Positions 43,640 to 51,631 of a stretch of DNA of 64,000 nucleotides are shown here, in pieces. Within the stretch, counting starts at the first letter, position 1; the number at the start of each line of letters is the position of its first letter. A program made the translations under genes and the position numbers. Source of the stretch: Pseudoalteromonas shioyasakiensis (GTDB lineage Bacteria; Pseudomonadota; Gammaproteobacteria; Enterobacterales; Alteromonadaceae); the NCBI GenBank assembly GCA_013391845.1, contig CP058414.1, positions 3,567,286-3,631,285 on the forward strand, given 5' to 3'. The notes beneath the pieces were generated by a model. The model searched no databases. It saw only the letters and a list, made by a program, of their open reading frames with translations, and had not been told where the DNA came from.

Positions 43640-45332
43640 TAAACACTCCATTTTGATAATGCCGTACAGCATGATCAGCGGCTCTTGCAGTAAATGCCAT
43701 ATAGGTTAACGAAGGATTCTGATAAGCCGACGAGCACATAAACGAGCCATCAGTGACATAGACGTTACGCACACTATGAATTTGGTTATAACGGTTAAGC
43801 ACTGAGCTTTTAGCATCATGCCCCATTCGCGCGGTTCCCATCTCGTGAATAGCTTGCCCCGGTGCTGAGCCTTTATCGTAAGCTTGCACATTTTGGTAAC
43901 CTGCTTTGGTTAGCATCTCGACAGCTTGCGCTTTCATATCCTCGCGCATTCGCTGTTCGTTTTCACCAAATTGGCAATCGAAATTAACTAAAGGTAATCC
44001 CCATTGATCTTTTAATACCGGATCTAAGCTCATTTTATTACGATGATAAGGCAGGCATTCACCAAAACCTATCAATGCAACTTGCCAAGGCCCAGGTTTG
44101 GCAAGTTCTTCTCGAAAAGCCTTACCAAAGCTAAGTTCTTTAAAGCCCCGTCGCCAATCTTTGCGTGTTGCGTATCCTTGATAGCCATAGCCGCGAATAA
44201 AGCTATGCTGCTCGTTATCATCAAGGTTTCGAAAACGCGGGATATGAAAACCAACGGGTCTGTCGCCATCATTAAAGTCCTCAGCAAAACCTTTTGGTTC
44301 ACCCGTTGCACCAACCCTAAAATGGTGATCCATGAGGTTATGGCCAAGCTCTCCACTATCGTTCCCTAAGCCATTTGGGAAACGTGCAGAGGTTGAATTT
44401 AATAACAAGGCTGTTGTGGCTACCGTTGATGCACAGCAAAAAATGATGTTCGCTCGCTCGATACGCTCTTTTTTAGATTCAGCATCAATTACTTTCACAC
44501 CTGTGGCTTGCCCGCTATCTGGATTGTAAATAATCTCTTTGGCAATGGAGTGAGTCTGAATAGTGAGTCGCCCAGTACGCATCGCTGCAGGTAAGGTCGA
44601 GGCTAAACTACTAAAGTAACTACCGGTTGGGCAACCACGCATACAGCGGTTGCGCTTGCTGCATACGGCACGACCTTGTTCAGGTTTTGCCTTGGTTAAA
44701 TGCGCCACTCGCCCGATTGTTAGGTGCCGATTAGTGTAGTGGGTTAATAAACTTTGTTTAAGTTGCTGTTCTACTGCATTAAGTGCGAAGGGAGGCAAGT
44801 AAGGTCCGTCAGGTAGCTGAGGTAAGTTCAGCGCTTCGCCAATAACCCCAATGTAGGCTTCGACTTTATCGTACCAAGGCGCTATATCTTTGTAGCGCAC
44901 TGGCCAATCAACGCCGTGACCATCTTGTTTGTTGGCTGCAAAATCAATATCACTGAAGCGTAAGCATTGCCGCCCCCAAGTTAATGAGCGCCCACCAAGG
45001 TGATATCCTCGGATCCAATCAAAACGTTGCGATTCTTGATAAGGGTGCTGCAAATCATTCACAAACCAATGTTTTATTGATTGCTTGGTGGCATAGCCAG
45101 TGCGTGCTTGTTTAGCTTGGTTGCGCTTTTCTAGCAGGCTAGGCCTGTCACGAAATGGCAGTTGCCAATCTTCTTTAAAGGCAGTGATATAGTCAGTACC
45201 GTGCACAACCTGCCTACCACGTTCCAGTAGCAGTACATTGAGCCCTTTTTCGGTCAGTTCTTTAGCAGCCCAGCCGCCAGTAATGCCACTGCCAATAACA
45301 ATAGCATCGAATACTTTTGCCTGCATTCTCAC
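43632..45332 (-). CDS. GMC-family FAD-dependent oxidoreductase
   Basis: The 566-residue flavoprotein has the FAD dinucleotide fold at the start (DAIVIGSGITGGWAAKEL, LLERG), GGRSLTWGRQCLRF, a Cys-rich loop (CSKRNRCMRGCPTG), and the C-terminal active-site segment GTARMGHD, VYVTDGSFM, SSAYQNPSLTYMAFTARAA. This is the subgroup paired with a subunit 3 and a cytochrome acceptor (gluconate/glucoside dehydrogenases). It has no signal peptide and probably leaves the cell bound to the Tat-exported partner encoded next. The substrate is unknown. Start GTG 45332 or ATG 45326, neither with a strong Shine-Dalgarno. It is 7 bp after the deacetylase gene. Confidence 0.88.
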   Translation of the reverse strand: MRMQAKVFDAIVIGSGITGGWAAKELTEKGLNVLLLERGRQVVHGTDYITAFKEDWQLPFRDRPSLLEKRNQAKQARTGYATKQSIKHWFVNDLQHPYQESQRFDWIRGYHLGGRSLTWGRQCLRFSDIDFAANKQDGHGVDWPVRYKDIAPWYDKVEAYIGVIGEALNLPQLPDGPYLPPFALNAVEQQLKQSLLTHYTNRHLTIGRVAHLTKAKPEQGRAVCSKRNRCMRGCPTGSYFSSLASTLPAAMRTGRLTIQTHSIAKEIIYNPDSGQATGVKVIDAESKKERIERANIIFCCASTVATTALLLNSTSARFPNGLGNDSGELGHNLMDHHFRVGATGEPKGFAEDFNDGDRPVGFHIPRFRNLDDNEQHSFIRGYGYQGYATRKDWRRGFKELSFGKAFREELAKPGPWQVALIGFGECLPYHRNKMSLDPVLKDQWGLPLVNFDCQFGENEQRMREDMKAQAVEMLTKAGYQNVQAYDKGSAPGQAIHEMGTARMGHDAKSSVLNRYNQIHSVRNVYVTDGSFMCSSAYQNPSLTYMAFTARAADHAVRHYQNGVFNG

Positions 45333-45339
45333 TTAACTT

Positions 45340-46503
45340 TTAAAAGATTTGCTTGCCCGCACATATCGTTGCTTGAACAGAAAAGTCTTTATCGAGCAGC
45401 GCAAAATTAGCTTGTTTACCTACCGCAATACTACCTATTTGCTCCGCTTTATTTAAAAACTCAGCGGGTACTAAACTCGCCATTTTAGTTGCTTCAACTA
45501 GGCTAGCGTCGGTTAGGTTATAAAAACGTTCAACGCCAACTTCCATGGTTAATGTACTGCCAGCTAAAGAGCCGCTTTCAGTTCGCGCAACACCTTGCTC
45601 AACCACAATAGGAAGCTCACCTAAACGGTAGCGACCATCTTGTAAACCTCCAGCGCTCACACAGTCTGTAATTAGAGCAATTTTATCTGCTCCTTTTAAA
45701 CGATATACCATGTTCATTATGCTCGGGTGCAAATGAATACCATCAGGAATAAGCTCAACCATGGCATCGTTGTCCATTAATAGTGCGCCGGTACAACCGG
45801 GGTCACGATGATGAATACCGCGCATACCATTAAAAATATGCACACCACCACAAGCACCATGAGCAAGTGCTTGTGATGCTTGCTCAAAATTAGCATCTGT
45901 ATGACCCAGCATGACACGCACACCTTTATCAGTGATATAGCGGATCATGTCGGGTGATTTAAGTAGTTCTGGCGCTAACGCAAATGAGCTTAAACAACCT
46001 TCACATGCTGCATAAATTTCATCAAATCGCTGTTTAGTGAGCTCTAAAAAAAATGACTCGTTATGCGCCCCTTTATGCGCTTCTGCAAAGAATAGACCTT
46101 CGTTATAAGCTCCCAGTAACTGTGCACCAGCCAAGCCTTTTTTATAAGCAGTCGCCATATTTTTATAAGCTTGAATTGATACGTCCCAGTCTGCGGTCAC
46201 CGTTGTGCCAACAAAACCCGTAACGCCGTGCTTTGCTAAAGAACGAGAAATAGTCTCAAGCGATTCAGGGGTACCGTCCATAATATCGCAGCCTTCACGG
46301 CCATGAATATGCAAATCGATAAAGCCCGGAAATAAGCTATGTTCGCCTAACTCTATTACCTCGATCTCGGGCTCTATTTGCGTGGTAATAGCACTAATTT
46401 TGCCTTGTTCGACCAATACTGCATGATCGAGTAAAACGGCATCATCAGTAACAACTTTTGCGGCTTTTAAGTAATAGCGATTAAGATGCTTTGGAATTAG
46501 CAT
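45340..46503 (-). CDS. N-acetylhexosamine-6-phosphate deacetylase, NagA/AgaA type
   Basis: The 387-residue amidohydrolase has the metal-site motif FIDLHIHGREGCDIMDG, GFVGTTVTADWD, LGHTDANF, HIFNGMRGIHHRDPG and the catalytic Asp in ALITDCVSAGG. NagA enzymes hydrolyse GlcNAc-6-P; in this operon the natural substrate is more likely GalNAc-6-P (the second form of AgaA). ATG 46503 with AGGA 6-8 nt upstream is chosen over GTG 46509. It overlaps the kinase gene by 23 bp, so the two are translationally coupled. Confidence 0.9.
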   Translation of the reverse strand: MLIPKHLNRYYLKAAKVVTDDAVLLDHAVLVEQGKISAITTQIEPEIEVIELGEHSLFPGFIDLHIHGREGCDIMDGTPESLETISRSLAKHGVTGFVGTTVTADWDVSIQAYKNMATAYKKGLAGAQLLGAYNEGLFFAEAHKGAHNESFFLELTKQRFDEIYAACEGCLSSFALAPELLKSPDMIRYITDKGVRVMLGHTDANFEQASQALAHGACGGVHIFNGMRGIHHRDPGCTGALLMDNDAMVELIPDGIHLHPSIMNMVYRLKGADKIALITDCVSAGGLQDGRYRLGELPIVVEQGVARTESGSLAGSTLTMEVGVERFYNLTDASLVEATKMASLVPAEFLNKAEQIGSIAVGKQANFALLDKDFSVQATICAGKQIF

Positions 46504-47404
46504 GAACACTTCCTATTATTGCAGCGCCCCGCACGCCGCTAGAATCACCAAATTTTGCACGCTTCACTTCGGGCACGGCAAAACCTGAAAATAAATGAGT
46601 TTGAATAGCGTCAGGTAGTTTTTCTACTATTGCATCAATGAGCGACAACCCACCCCCAAGCACGATAACTTCTGGGTGCAAACTTTTACTAATGGCAGCA
46701 AAGGTTTCACCAAGAATGTCTAAGTAACAAGCGAGCACCTTTAAAGCTTGCTCATCAGAGCGCTTAATATCGTTCGCCCATTCAATCGCTGATTTAGGGG
46801 ATTGCGTAATATGCTGATACAAGGTTTGTACACCTGGCCCTGCAATATAACTTTCGACACAGCCATTTAAACCACAGCCACACTTCAAAACTGGCAATTG
46901 ATATTTTTGTTGCAGATACGCAGACAGTGGTAAATGACCATACTCCCCCGACATACCTAAGCCTTGGTTAAACAAAGTACCATCAATGCACATACCACCT
47001 GCCGCACCAGTGCCAACAATTGCACCGAATACCCGACTATAACCTTCACCGGCTCCGCCATTTGCTTCCGATAAAGCAAAACAACGGGTGTCATTTAATA
47101 TCGCAACAGGGCGTTTTAATATTGCTTGAAGATCTGTGGCAATCACTTTACCTGTGGCACATGGCACATTAGCCGACAACACTTTACCTACATCATTAAC
47201 AATACCAGGCATCCCTATGCCCACAGCACCTTGGCAACCTGTCAGCTTATCGGCTTTGAGCACTTGCTGATAAATTGCTTGCAAAAATTGCTGATAGTCA
47301 TCGGTTGGCGTGGTAATACGCCAACTTTGCTGTTGCTCTAAATTATCATTAAAAATGGCGGTTTCGATTTTTGTACCGCCAATATCAAGTCCGTAAACAG
47401 CCAT
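46481..47404 (-). CDS. ROK family N-acetylhexosamine kinase, probable GalNAc kinase
   Basis: The 307-residue ROK kinase has the ATP loop YGLDIGGTKIETAIF, ILNDTRCFALSEANGGAGEGY with the catalytic Asp, GTGAAGGMCIDG, EYGHLPL and the zinc motif LKCGCGLNGCVESY. ROK members phosphorylate glucose, GlcNAc or ManNAc; with the permease delivering free sugar, it would make GalNAc-6-P here. It lies 17 bp after agaS. Confidence 0.88.
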   Translation of the reverse strand: MAVYGLDIGGTKIETAIFNDNLEQQQSWRITTPTDDYQQFLQAIYQQVLKADKLTGCQGAVGIGMPGIVNDVGKVLSANVPCATGKVIATDLQAILKRPVAILNDTRCFALSEANGGAGEGYSRVFGAIVGTGAAGGMCIDGTLFNQGLGMSGEYGHLPLSAYLQQKYQLPVLKCGCGLNGCVESYIAGPGVQTLYQHITQSPKSAIEWANDIKRSDEQALKVLACYLDILGETFAAISKSLHPEVIVLGGGLSLIDAIVEKLPDAIQTHLFSGFAVPEVKRAKFGDSSGVRGAAIIGSVHANSKAS

Positions 47405-47421
47405 GCTTTACCCAATACTAC

Positions 47422-48540
47422 TTAGCGAGAAGTTAATGGGTAAATAGTTACCCCTTTTACAACACGGTTAACTTCGCCCGTAGGGCAAGGATTATCAGGT
47501 GTTAAACCGAGTGACATTGATTTATAAAATGCAAAAATCTGACAATAGACAATATAATACAGACCTTGCCAAACATCATCTAGCTCGACCAGTTCACTAT
47601 TTAAAGCCAGCTTTTTGACCGCAGAACATTGTTGGTCATTTAATAGTTCATTATATAAATCAGCATCATACAAACTACTATAAAAATCACTCGAGGCCAT
47701 CAACAACACTGCTGTTTTATCGTTAATAATAGTTTTAGGGCCATGGCGAAAACCGAGTGGCGTTTCAAAATAACTAATTAAGTCACCATTCGTTAATTCT
47801 AAACACTTTAAGGCCGCTTCTTTTGCGTAACCAATTAAGGAACCAGCCCCTAAAAACACCAAGCGCTCAATATCAGTTTGCGCAAAGTTCCTAATCTCAT
47901 CGAGTTGTGTTTCGAGCAGCTGCTCTGTTTGCCTTGTCACTTGTGTAAGCTGATTAACATCAGGGGTAAAAATACATAACGTTGAAAGCAACATCGAAGT
48001 AAAACTACTGGTCATTGCAAAGCTTTCATCAAGGGTTTCTTTCGGCATAAGTACACAAAAGCTATTGCTTTTAATCGCAGCTCTTTTAGCTAACTCACCG
48101 CTTTCATTACAGGTAATCACTAAGTGATAGCATTTTTCAACGACTTGCTCAGCGATATCGACCGCAGCGACACTTTCAGGGCTATTACCTGAACGCGCAT
48201 AAGAAATAAGTAAGGTTGGCGTACCCTTTTGTAAAAAACCATGTGGGTTAGACACAATATCTGTAGTGCTGACTGCGCGCACATTTAAATCTGTTTTGAC
48301 TGTTAAGTGTGGTGCTAATACTTCGCCAACATAAGCTGATGTGCCAGCGCCAGTTAATACTATTTGTAATTCCTTTAATGGCAAAAGCGGGGCTAAAAAT
48401 GCGTTTATTTCTGCTCGATGTGTTTCGATAATAGCGGCGGTATTACACCATGATTCTGGCTGCTGAGAGATTTCTCTTGCTGTCCAATAAGCGTTCTTTT
48501 GCTTAAGTTCTGTTTCGTTTAATAATAAATACTGCGTCAT
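47422..48540 (-). CDS. agaS: SIS-domain galactosamine-6-phosphate deaminase/isomerase AgaS
   Basis: The 372-residue protein has two SIS domains: QIVLTGAGTSAYVGEVLAP and ISYARSGNSPESVAAVD in the first, and RLVFLGAGSLIGYAKEAALK (here ERLVFLGAGS) with FRHGPKTIINDKTAV in the second. AgaS is reported to convert galactosamine-6-P to tagatose-6-P. ATG 48540 (MTQYLLLN) with AGAGA upstream is preferred over GTG 48561. It follows agaZ by 21 bp. Confidence 0.9.
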   Translation of the reverse strand: MTQYLLLNETELKQKNAYWTAREISQQPESWCNTAAIIETHRAEINAFLAPLLPLKELQIVLTGAGTSAYVGEVLAPHLTVKTDLNVRAVSTTDIVSNPHGFLQKGTPTLLISYARSGNSPESVAAVDIAEQVVEKCYHLVITCNESGELAKRAAIKSNSFCVLMPKETLDESFAMTSSFTSMLLSTLCIFTPDVNQLTQVTRQTEQLLETQLDEIRNFAQTDIERLVFLGAGSLIGYAKEAALKCLELTNGDLISYFETPLGFRHGPKTIINDKTAVLLMASSDFYSSLYDADLYNELLNDQQCSAVKKLALNSELVELDDVWQGLYYIVYCQIFAFYKSMSLGLTPDNPCPTGEVNRVVKGVTIYPLTSR

Positions 48541-48561
48541 AATAAATTCTCTCAACACCAC

Positions 48562-49827
48562 CTATTGATTACAAGCAAGCGAATAGGTATTCGTTACTTC
48601 CATTATTTTATTAAGTACTAACTCACGCGGTGATGAGTTAATTTGGCCATTGATTAATGCTTTGTATTGCATTGGCATAAACTGACTAAGCAAGGTTTGT
48701 GGAATGATTTGCTCTTCTAAATTATCAAACAAGGTTTCTACCGTTTGCTTTATTTCATCTTCAGGCCAGTAGTAACGAATACGGTCGCTATAACTGTAAG
48801 CTCTAAATAACTTCGCTTGAGCGCCTTCTGTTGGGTAAAATTTATTCCAGTAATGCGGTTTTTCAAGCATGATCCGCTCACATACATCACGTAAATTAGA
48901 ACGCTTGGCAGGATCAACTAACTGGTCTTCAATATAAGATAAAGCAAATAGCCCTTCACGAAGTGCATAAGTAAGCTGTGGGCCTACCTTCAATATTGCA
49001 AAGTGATCTTGCACTAGCTCATGGTAGCAGTGATCAGGCTGATAATCCGTTGAGTGAGCCTCATAAACTAGGTTGTCGACATGGGTTATAAATTCTTTCA
49101 GTTTTTGCGCCTCATTACGTTGATAGTTAAATACTTGATGATTATCAAACTCAACCCCTGGCTGCACAACAACAGCAATAACACGCGACCACACATCACT
49201 AATATTAAATTTAGCAAACGCAGCCTGATGTAATTCTATTGTTTGCTGTACACCTTCAACATGCGACACTTCAATCGTATCATGCTCCTCAGTAGCGCCA
49301 CCCGGAGGAGGAACCTCAGTACCCACTACATAGAGAATATCGTTATCTTCTGAGACCGACTCGGCAGCTTGACACATCAATGCTGCACGCTCGGCAATCA
49401 CAGCATCAGCCAAACGTTCTCCATCGTCATCACATGGCATACTGGCATCTAAATGAATTTTCTTAAAACCAGCGCTTGCATAGGCTTTTACTAGTTCAAC
49501 AGCTTTTTCCATCGCAACCTCTGCAGGCTCATTCACCCAACACACTGGGCCTAAATGATCCCCACCTAAAATAATGCGCTGGGTACCTAACCCTACCTTT
49601 TCGGCTATTGCATGGACAAATTCAACAAAGTCATGGGGCTTCATACCTGTGTAACCACCAAACTGATTAACTTGATTCGCCGTAGCTTCAATTAAAACTT
49701 CAGTATCATCATTGAGAGCTTGCAACATCGCTGCTTCGATAACGAGCGGGTGTGCACAGCACACAGAATAAATTCCCTGCGCTTGCCCTACTCGATTGTT
49801 ATTTATAATCGTTTTTAATGCATTCAT
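48562..49827 (-). CDS. agaZ: AgaZ/KbaZ/GatZ-type tagatose-bisphosphate pathway protein
   Basis: The 421-residue TIM-barrel protein follows the KbaZ/GatZ family closely: GIYSVCCAHPLVIEAAM, LGGDHLGPVCW, KIHLDASMPC, VVGTEVPPPGGA and YEAHSTDYQ. It is described either as the non-catalytic subunit of tagatose-1,6-bisphosphate aldolase or, in comparative genomics of GalNAc pathways, as a possible tagatose-6-P kinase; sequence alone does not settle this. No catalytic KbaY/GatY partner is present. ATG 49827 is chosen because GGAG is 6-7 nt upstream; TTG 49839 lies in that Shine-Dalgarno. It is the first gene of the catabolic operon. Confidence 0.9.
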   Translation of the reverse strand: MNALKTIINNNRVGQAQGIYSVCCAHPLVIEAAMLQALNDDTEVLIEATANQVNQFGGYTGMKPHDFVEFVHAIAEKVGLGTQRIILGGDHLGPVCWVNEPAEVAMEKAVELVKAYASAGFKKIHLDASMPCDDDGERLADAVIAERAALMCQAAESVSEDNDILYVVGTEVPPPGGATEEHDTIEVSHVEGVQQTIELHQAAFAKFNISDVWSRVIAVVVQPGVEFDNHQVFNYQRNEAQKLKEFITHVDNLVYEAHSTDYQPDHCYHELVQDHFAILKVGPQLTYALREGLFALSYIEDQLVDPAKRSNLRDVCERIMLEKPHYWNKFYPTEGAQAKLFRAYSYSDRIRYYWPEDEIKQTVETLFDNLEEQIIPQTLLSQFMPMQYKALINGQINSSPRELVLNKIMEVTNTYSLACNQ

Positions 49828-49890
49828 GGTTTTCTCCAAGCAGCTTACGCTATTGGTTAGATACGTGATTTGAAATTACAGTAGCACAGC

Positions 49891-49926
49891 GCGAAACACT
49901 TCGCAATAAAACGAAAGACAACGAAA
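49891..49926 (-). promoter_or_regulatory. Putative AgaR operator before the agaZ operon
   Basis: CGAAA occurs at 49892, 49912 and 49922, with helical spacing of 20 and 10 bp, and GCGAA-ACAC-TTCGC forms an inverted repeat at 49891-49904. On the minus strand this reads as TTTCGTTGTCTTTCGTTTTA, like the run of TTTCG elements described for AgaR. TGTAAT nearby on the minus strand might be a -10; no clear -35 is seen. Confidence 0.6.
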
Positions 49927-49997
49927 GGCCAAGGGTAAGCTGATAGCACGCTTAATATAGGGTTTAATAAGACTTCAAATGATAAACCCTGCAATTA

Positions 49998-50049
49998 CGA
50001 AAGATTTTGAAAGCATTTAATTGTAATTAACTTTGAGTTGCGATATAAC
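49998..50049 (+). promoter_or_regulatory. GH109 gene promoter with upstream CGAAAG element
   Basis: ACGAAAGATTTTGAAAG (49998-50014) holds two CGAAAG/TGAAAG units about 9 bp apart. It is followed by TTGTAA (50021-50026), a 17-bp spacer and TATAAC (50044-50049), a plausible sigma-70 promoter 52 bp before the ATG. Confidence 0.55.
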
Positions 50050-50101
50050 AGAAATAACTGAAACCCACTATTAAAATAATCTCAGTGATTTAGGTATCGT
50101 T

Positions 50102-51562
50102 ATGACAATAGATAGACGTAGTTTTTTAAAATCTGCCGCAGCCATTACCGCCGCGACAGTCGTGACTGGCTGTGCGAAAAGCCAACAAGGTGATAATCAA
50201 AGCACCCCACTTGCTGCACAAGGTAAAAGCGTAATGGGCTTAGCTGTGCCAGCAATGGATGTGGTACGTGTTGGTTTTATCGGAGTTGGTCAACGTGGTA
50301 GCGGCCATGTAAAACACCTTTGCCATATTGAAGGTGTTGAAATTAAAGCTATTTGCGATACAGATCAGCTAATGCTTGATAAGTCTGTTAACTATGTTGT
50401 TGAAAAAGGCTTACCTAAACCAACTGCTTATACGGGTTCTGATAAAGCCTATTTAGACATGCTTGCTCGCGATGACATAGACATTGTGATCATTTCAACA
50501 CCTTGGAAATGGCACACACCAATGAGTGTTGAGACCATGGAAAGTGGTAAACATGCCTTTGTTGAAGTACCAGCAGCCACCACAATGGAAGAATGCTGGC
50601 AACTAGTGAACACTGCTGAACGCACACAAAAGAACTGTATGATGATGGAAAACGTTAACTACGGTCGCGACGAGTTAATGGTATTAAACATGGTTCGAAA
50701 AGGCGTATTTGGCGAGTTACTACATGGTGAAGCCGCTTATATTCATGACCTGCGTTGGCAGATGAAAGAAATCGACCGTAGCACCGGCTCTTGGCGCACT
50801 TACTGGCATACGAAAGTAAACGGTAACTTATACCCAACTCATGGTTTAGGCCCGGTTTCTCAGTATATGAACATCAACCGTGGTGACCGCTTTGACTTTG
50901 TTACATCAGTCAGCTCTCCTGCGCTTGGCCGCGCAGCGTACGCAGAACGTGAATTCCCTGCAGGCCACGAACGTCGTTCACTTAAATTTACTGCTGGCGA
51001 CATGAACACCAGCATTATTAAAACAGTGAAAGGTCGTAGCATTATGGTTCAGCACGATACCACTAGCCCTCGTCCGTATAGCCGCCATAACCTAATTCAA
51101 GGTACTAATGGTACATTTGCAGGTTTCCCTAATCGTATTGCCCTTGAAGATGTGCCACCAGCTATCGCGAAAATTTATCAACAGCAATATGAAGCAGAGC
51201 TCGCTGCGTGGGAAAAAGCCGGCTCGCAAGGTCGTAAGCCACATATGCAAAATTTCCATAGCTGGGATCAAGATATGGAAAAATGGCGTGCCGAATTTGA
51301 TCATCCACTTTGGAAACGCATGGGTGAAGAAGCGGTTCGTAACGGTGGTCACGGCGGTATGGACTTCATTATGCTTTGGCGCATGATCTACTGCTTGCGC
51401 AATAATGAGCCACTTGATCAAGATGTATACGATGCTGCAGCATGGTCATCAATCTTCCCGCAAAGTATGGCATCGGTTGCTGATAGAAGTAATAGCAAAA
51501 CAATTCCAGACTTTACCCGTGGCGCTTGGCAAACAGGCAAGCCGCTGGGGATTGTGTCTTAA
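50102..51562 (+). CDS. Tat-exported GH109 alpha-N-acetylgalactosaminidase (Gfo/Idh/MocA fold)
   Basis: The 486-residue protein begins with a twin-arginine signal ([21 protein letters not shown]) that ends in a possible lipobox Cys, so it may be a Tat-dependent lipoprotein. A Rossmann NAD domain follows ([19 protein letters not shown]), then [17 protein letters not shown] and the alpha/beta domain with [27 protein letters not shown], typical of GH109. These glycosidases keep NAD bound and cleave alpha-GalNAc by transient C3 oxidation, which suits export as a folded holoenzyme. It would release GalNAc from O-glycans or oligosaccharides. It is divergent from the agaZ operon and ends at a bidirectional terminator. 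Confidence 0.9.
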   Translation: MTIDRRSFLKSAAAITAATVVTGCAKSQQGDNQSTPLAAQGKSVMGLAVPAMDVVRVGFIGVGQRGSGHVKHLCHIEGVEIKAICDTDQLMLDKSVNYVVEKGLPKPTAYTGSDKAYLDMLARDDIDIVIISTPWKWHTPMSVETMESGKHAFVEVPAATTMEECWQLVNTAERTQKNCMMMENVNYGRDELMVLNMVRKGVFGELLHGEAAYIHDLRWQMKEIDRSTGSWRTYWHTKVNGNLYPTHGLGPVSQYMNINRGDRFDFVTSVSSPALGRAAYAEREFPAGHERRSLKFTAGDMNTSIIKTVKGRSIMVQHDTTSPRPYSRHNLIQGTNGTFAGFPNRIALEDVPPAIAKIYQQQYEAELAAWEKAGSQGRKPHMQNFHSWDQDMEKWRAEFDHPLWKRMGEEAVRNGGHGGMDFIMLWRMIYCLRNNEPLDQDVYDAAAWSSIFPQSMASVADRSNSKTIPDFTRGAWQTGKPLGIVS

Positions 51563-51586
51563 CACTTTCTCTCCTTGGAATACTAA

Positions 51587-51616
51587 AAAGCCCGCCCTTT
51601 GCCCTGCGGGCTTTTT
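51587..51616. terminator. Bidirectional terminator between GH109 and M14 genes
   Basis: AAAAGCCCGC and GCGGGCTTTT form a strong stem around CCTTTGCCCT, followed by T-runs on both strands. Confidence 0.92.
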
Positions 51617-51631
51617 TATTAGACTATGACC

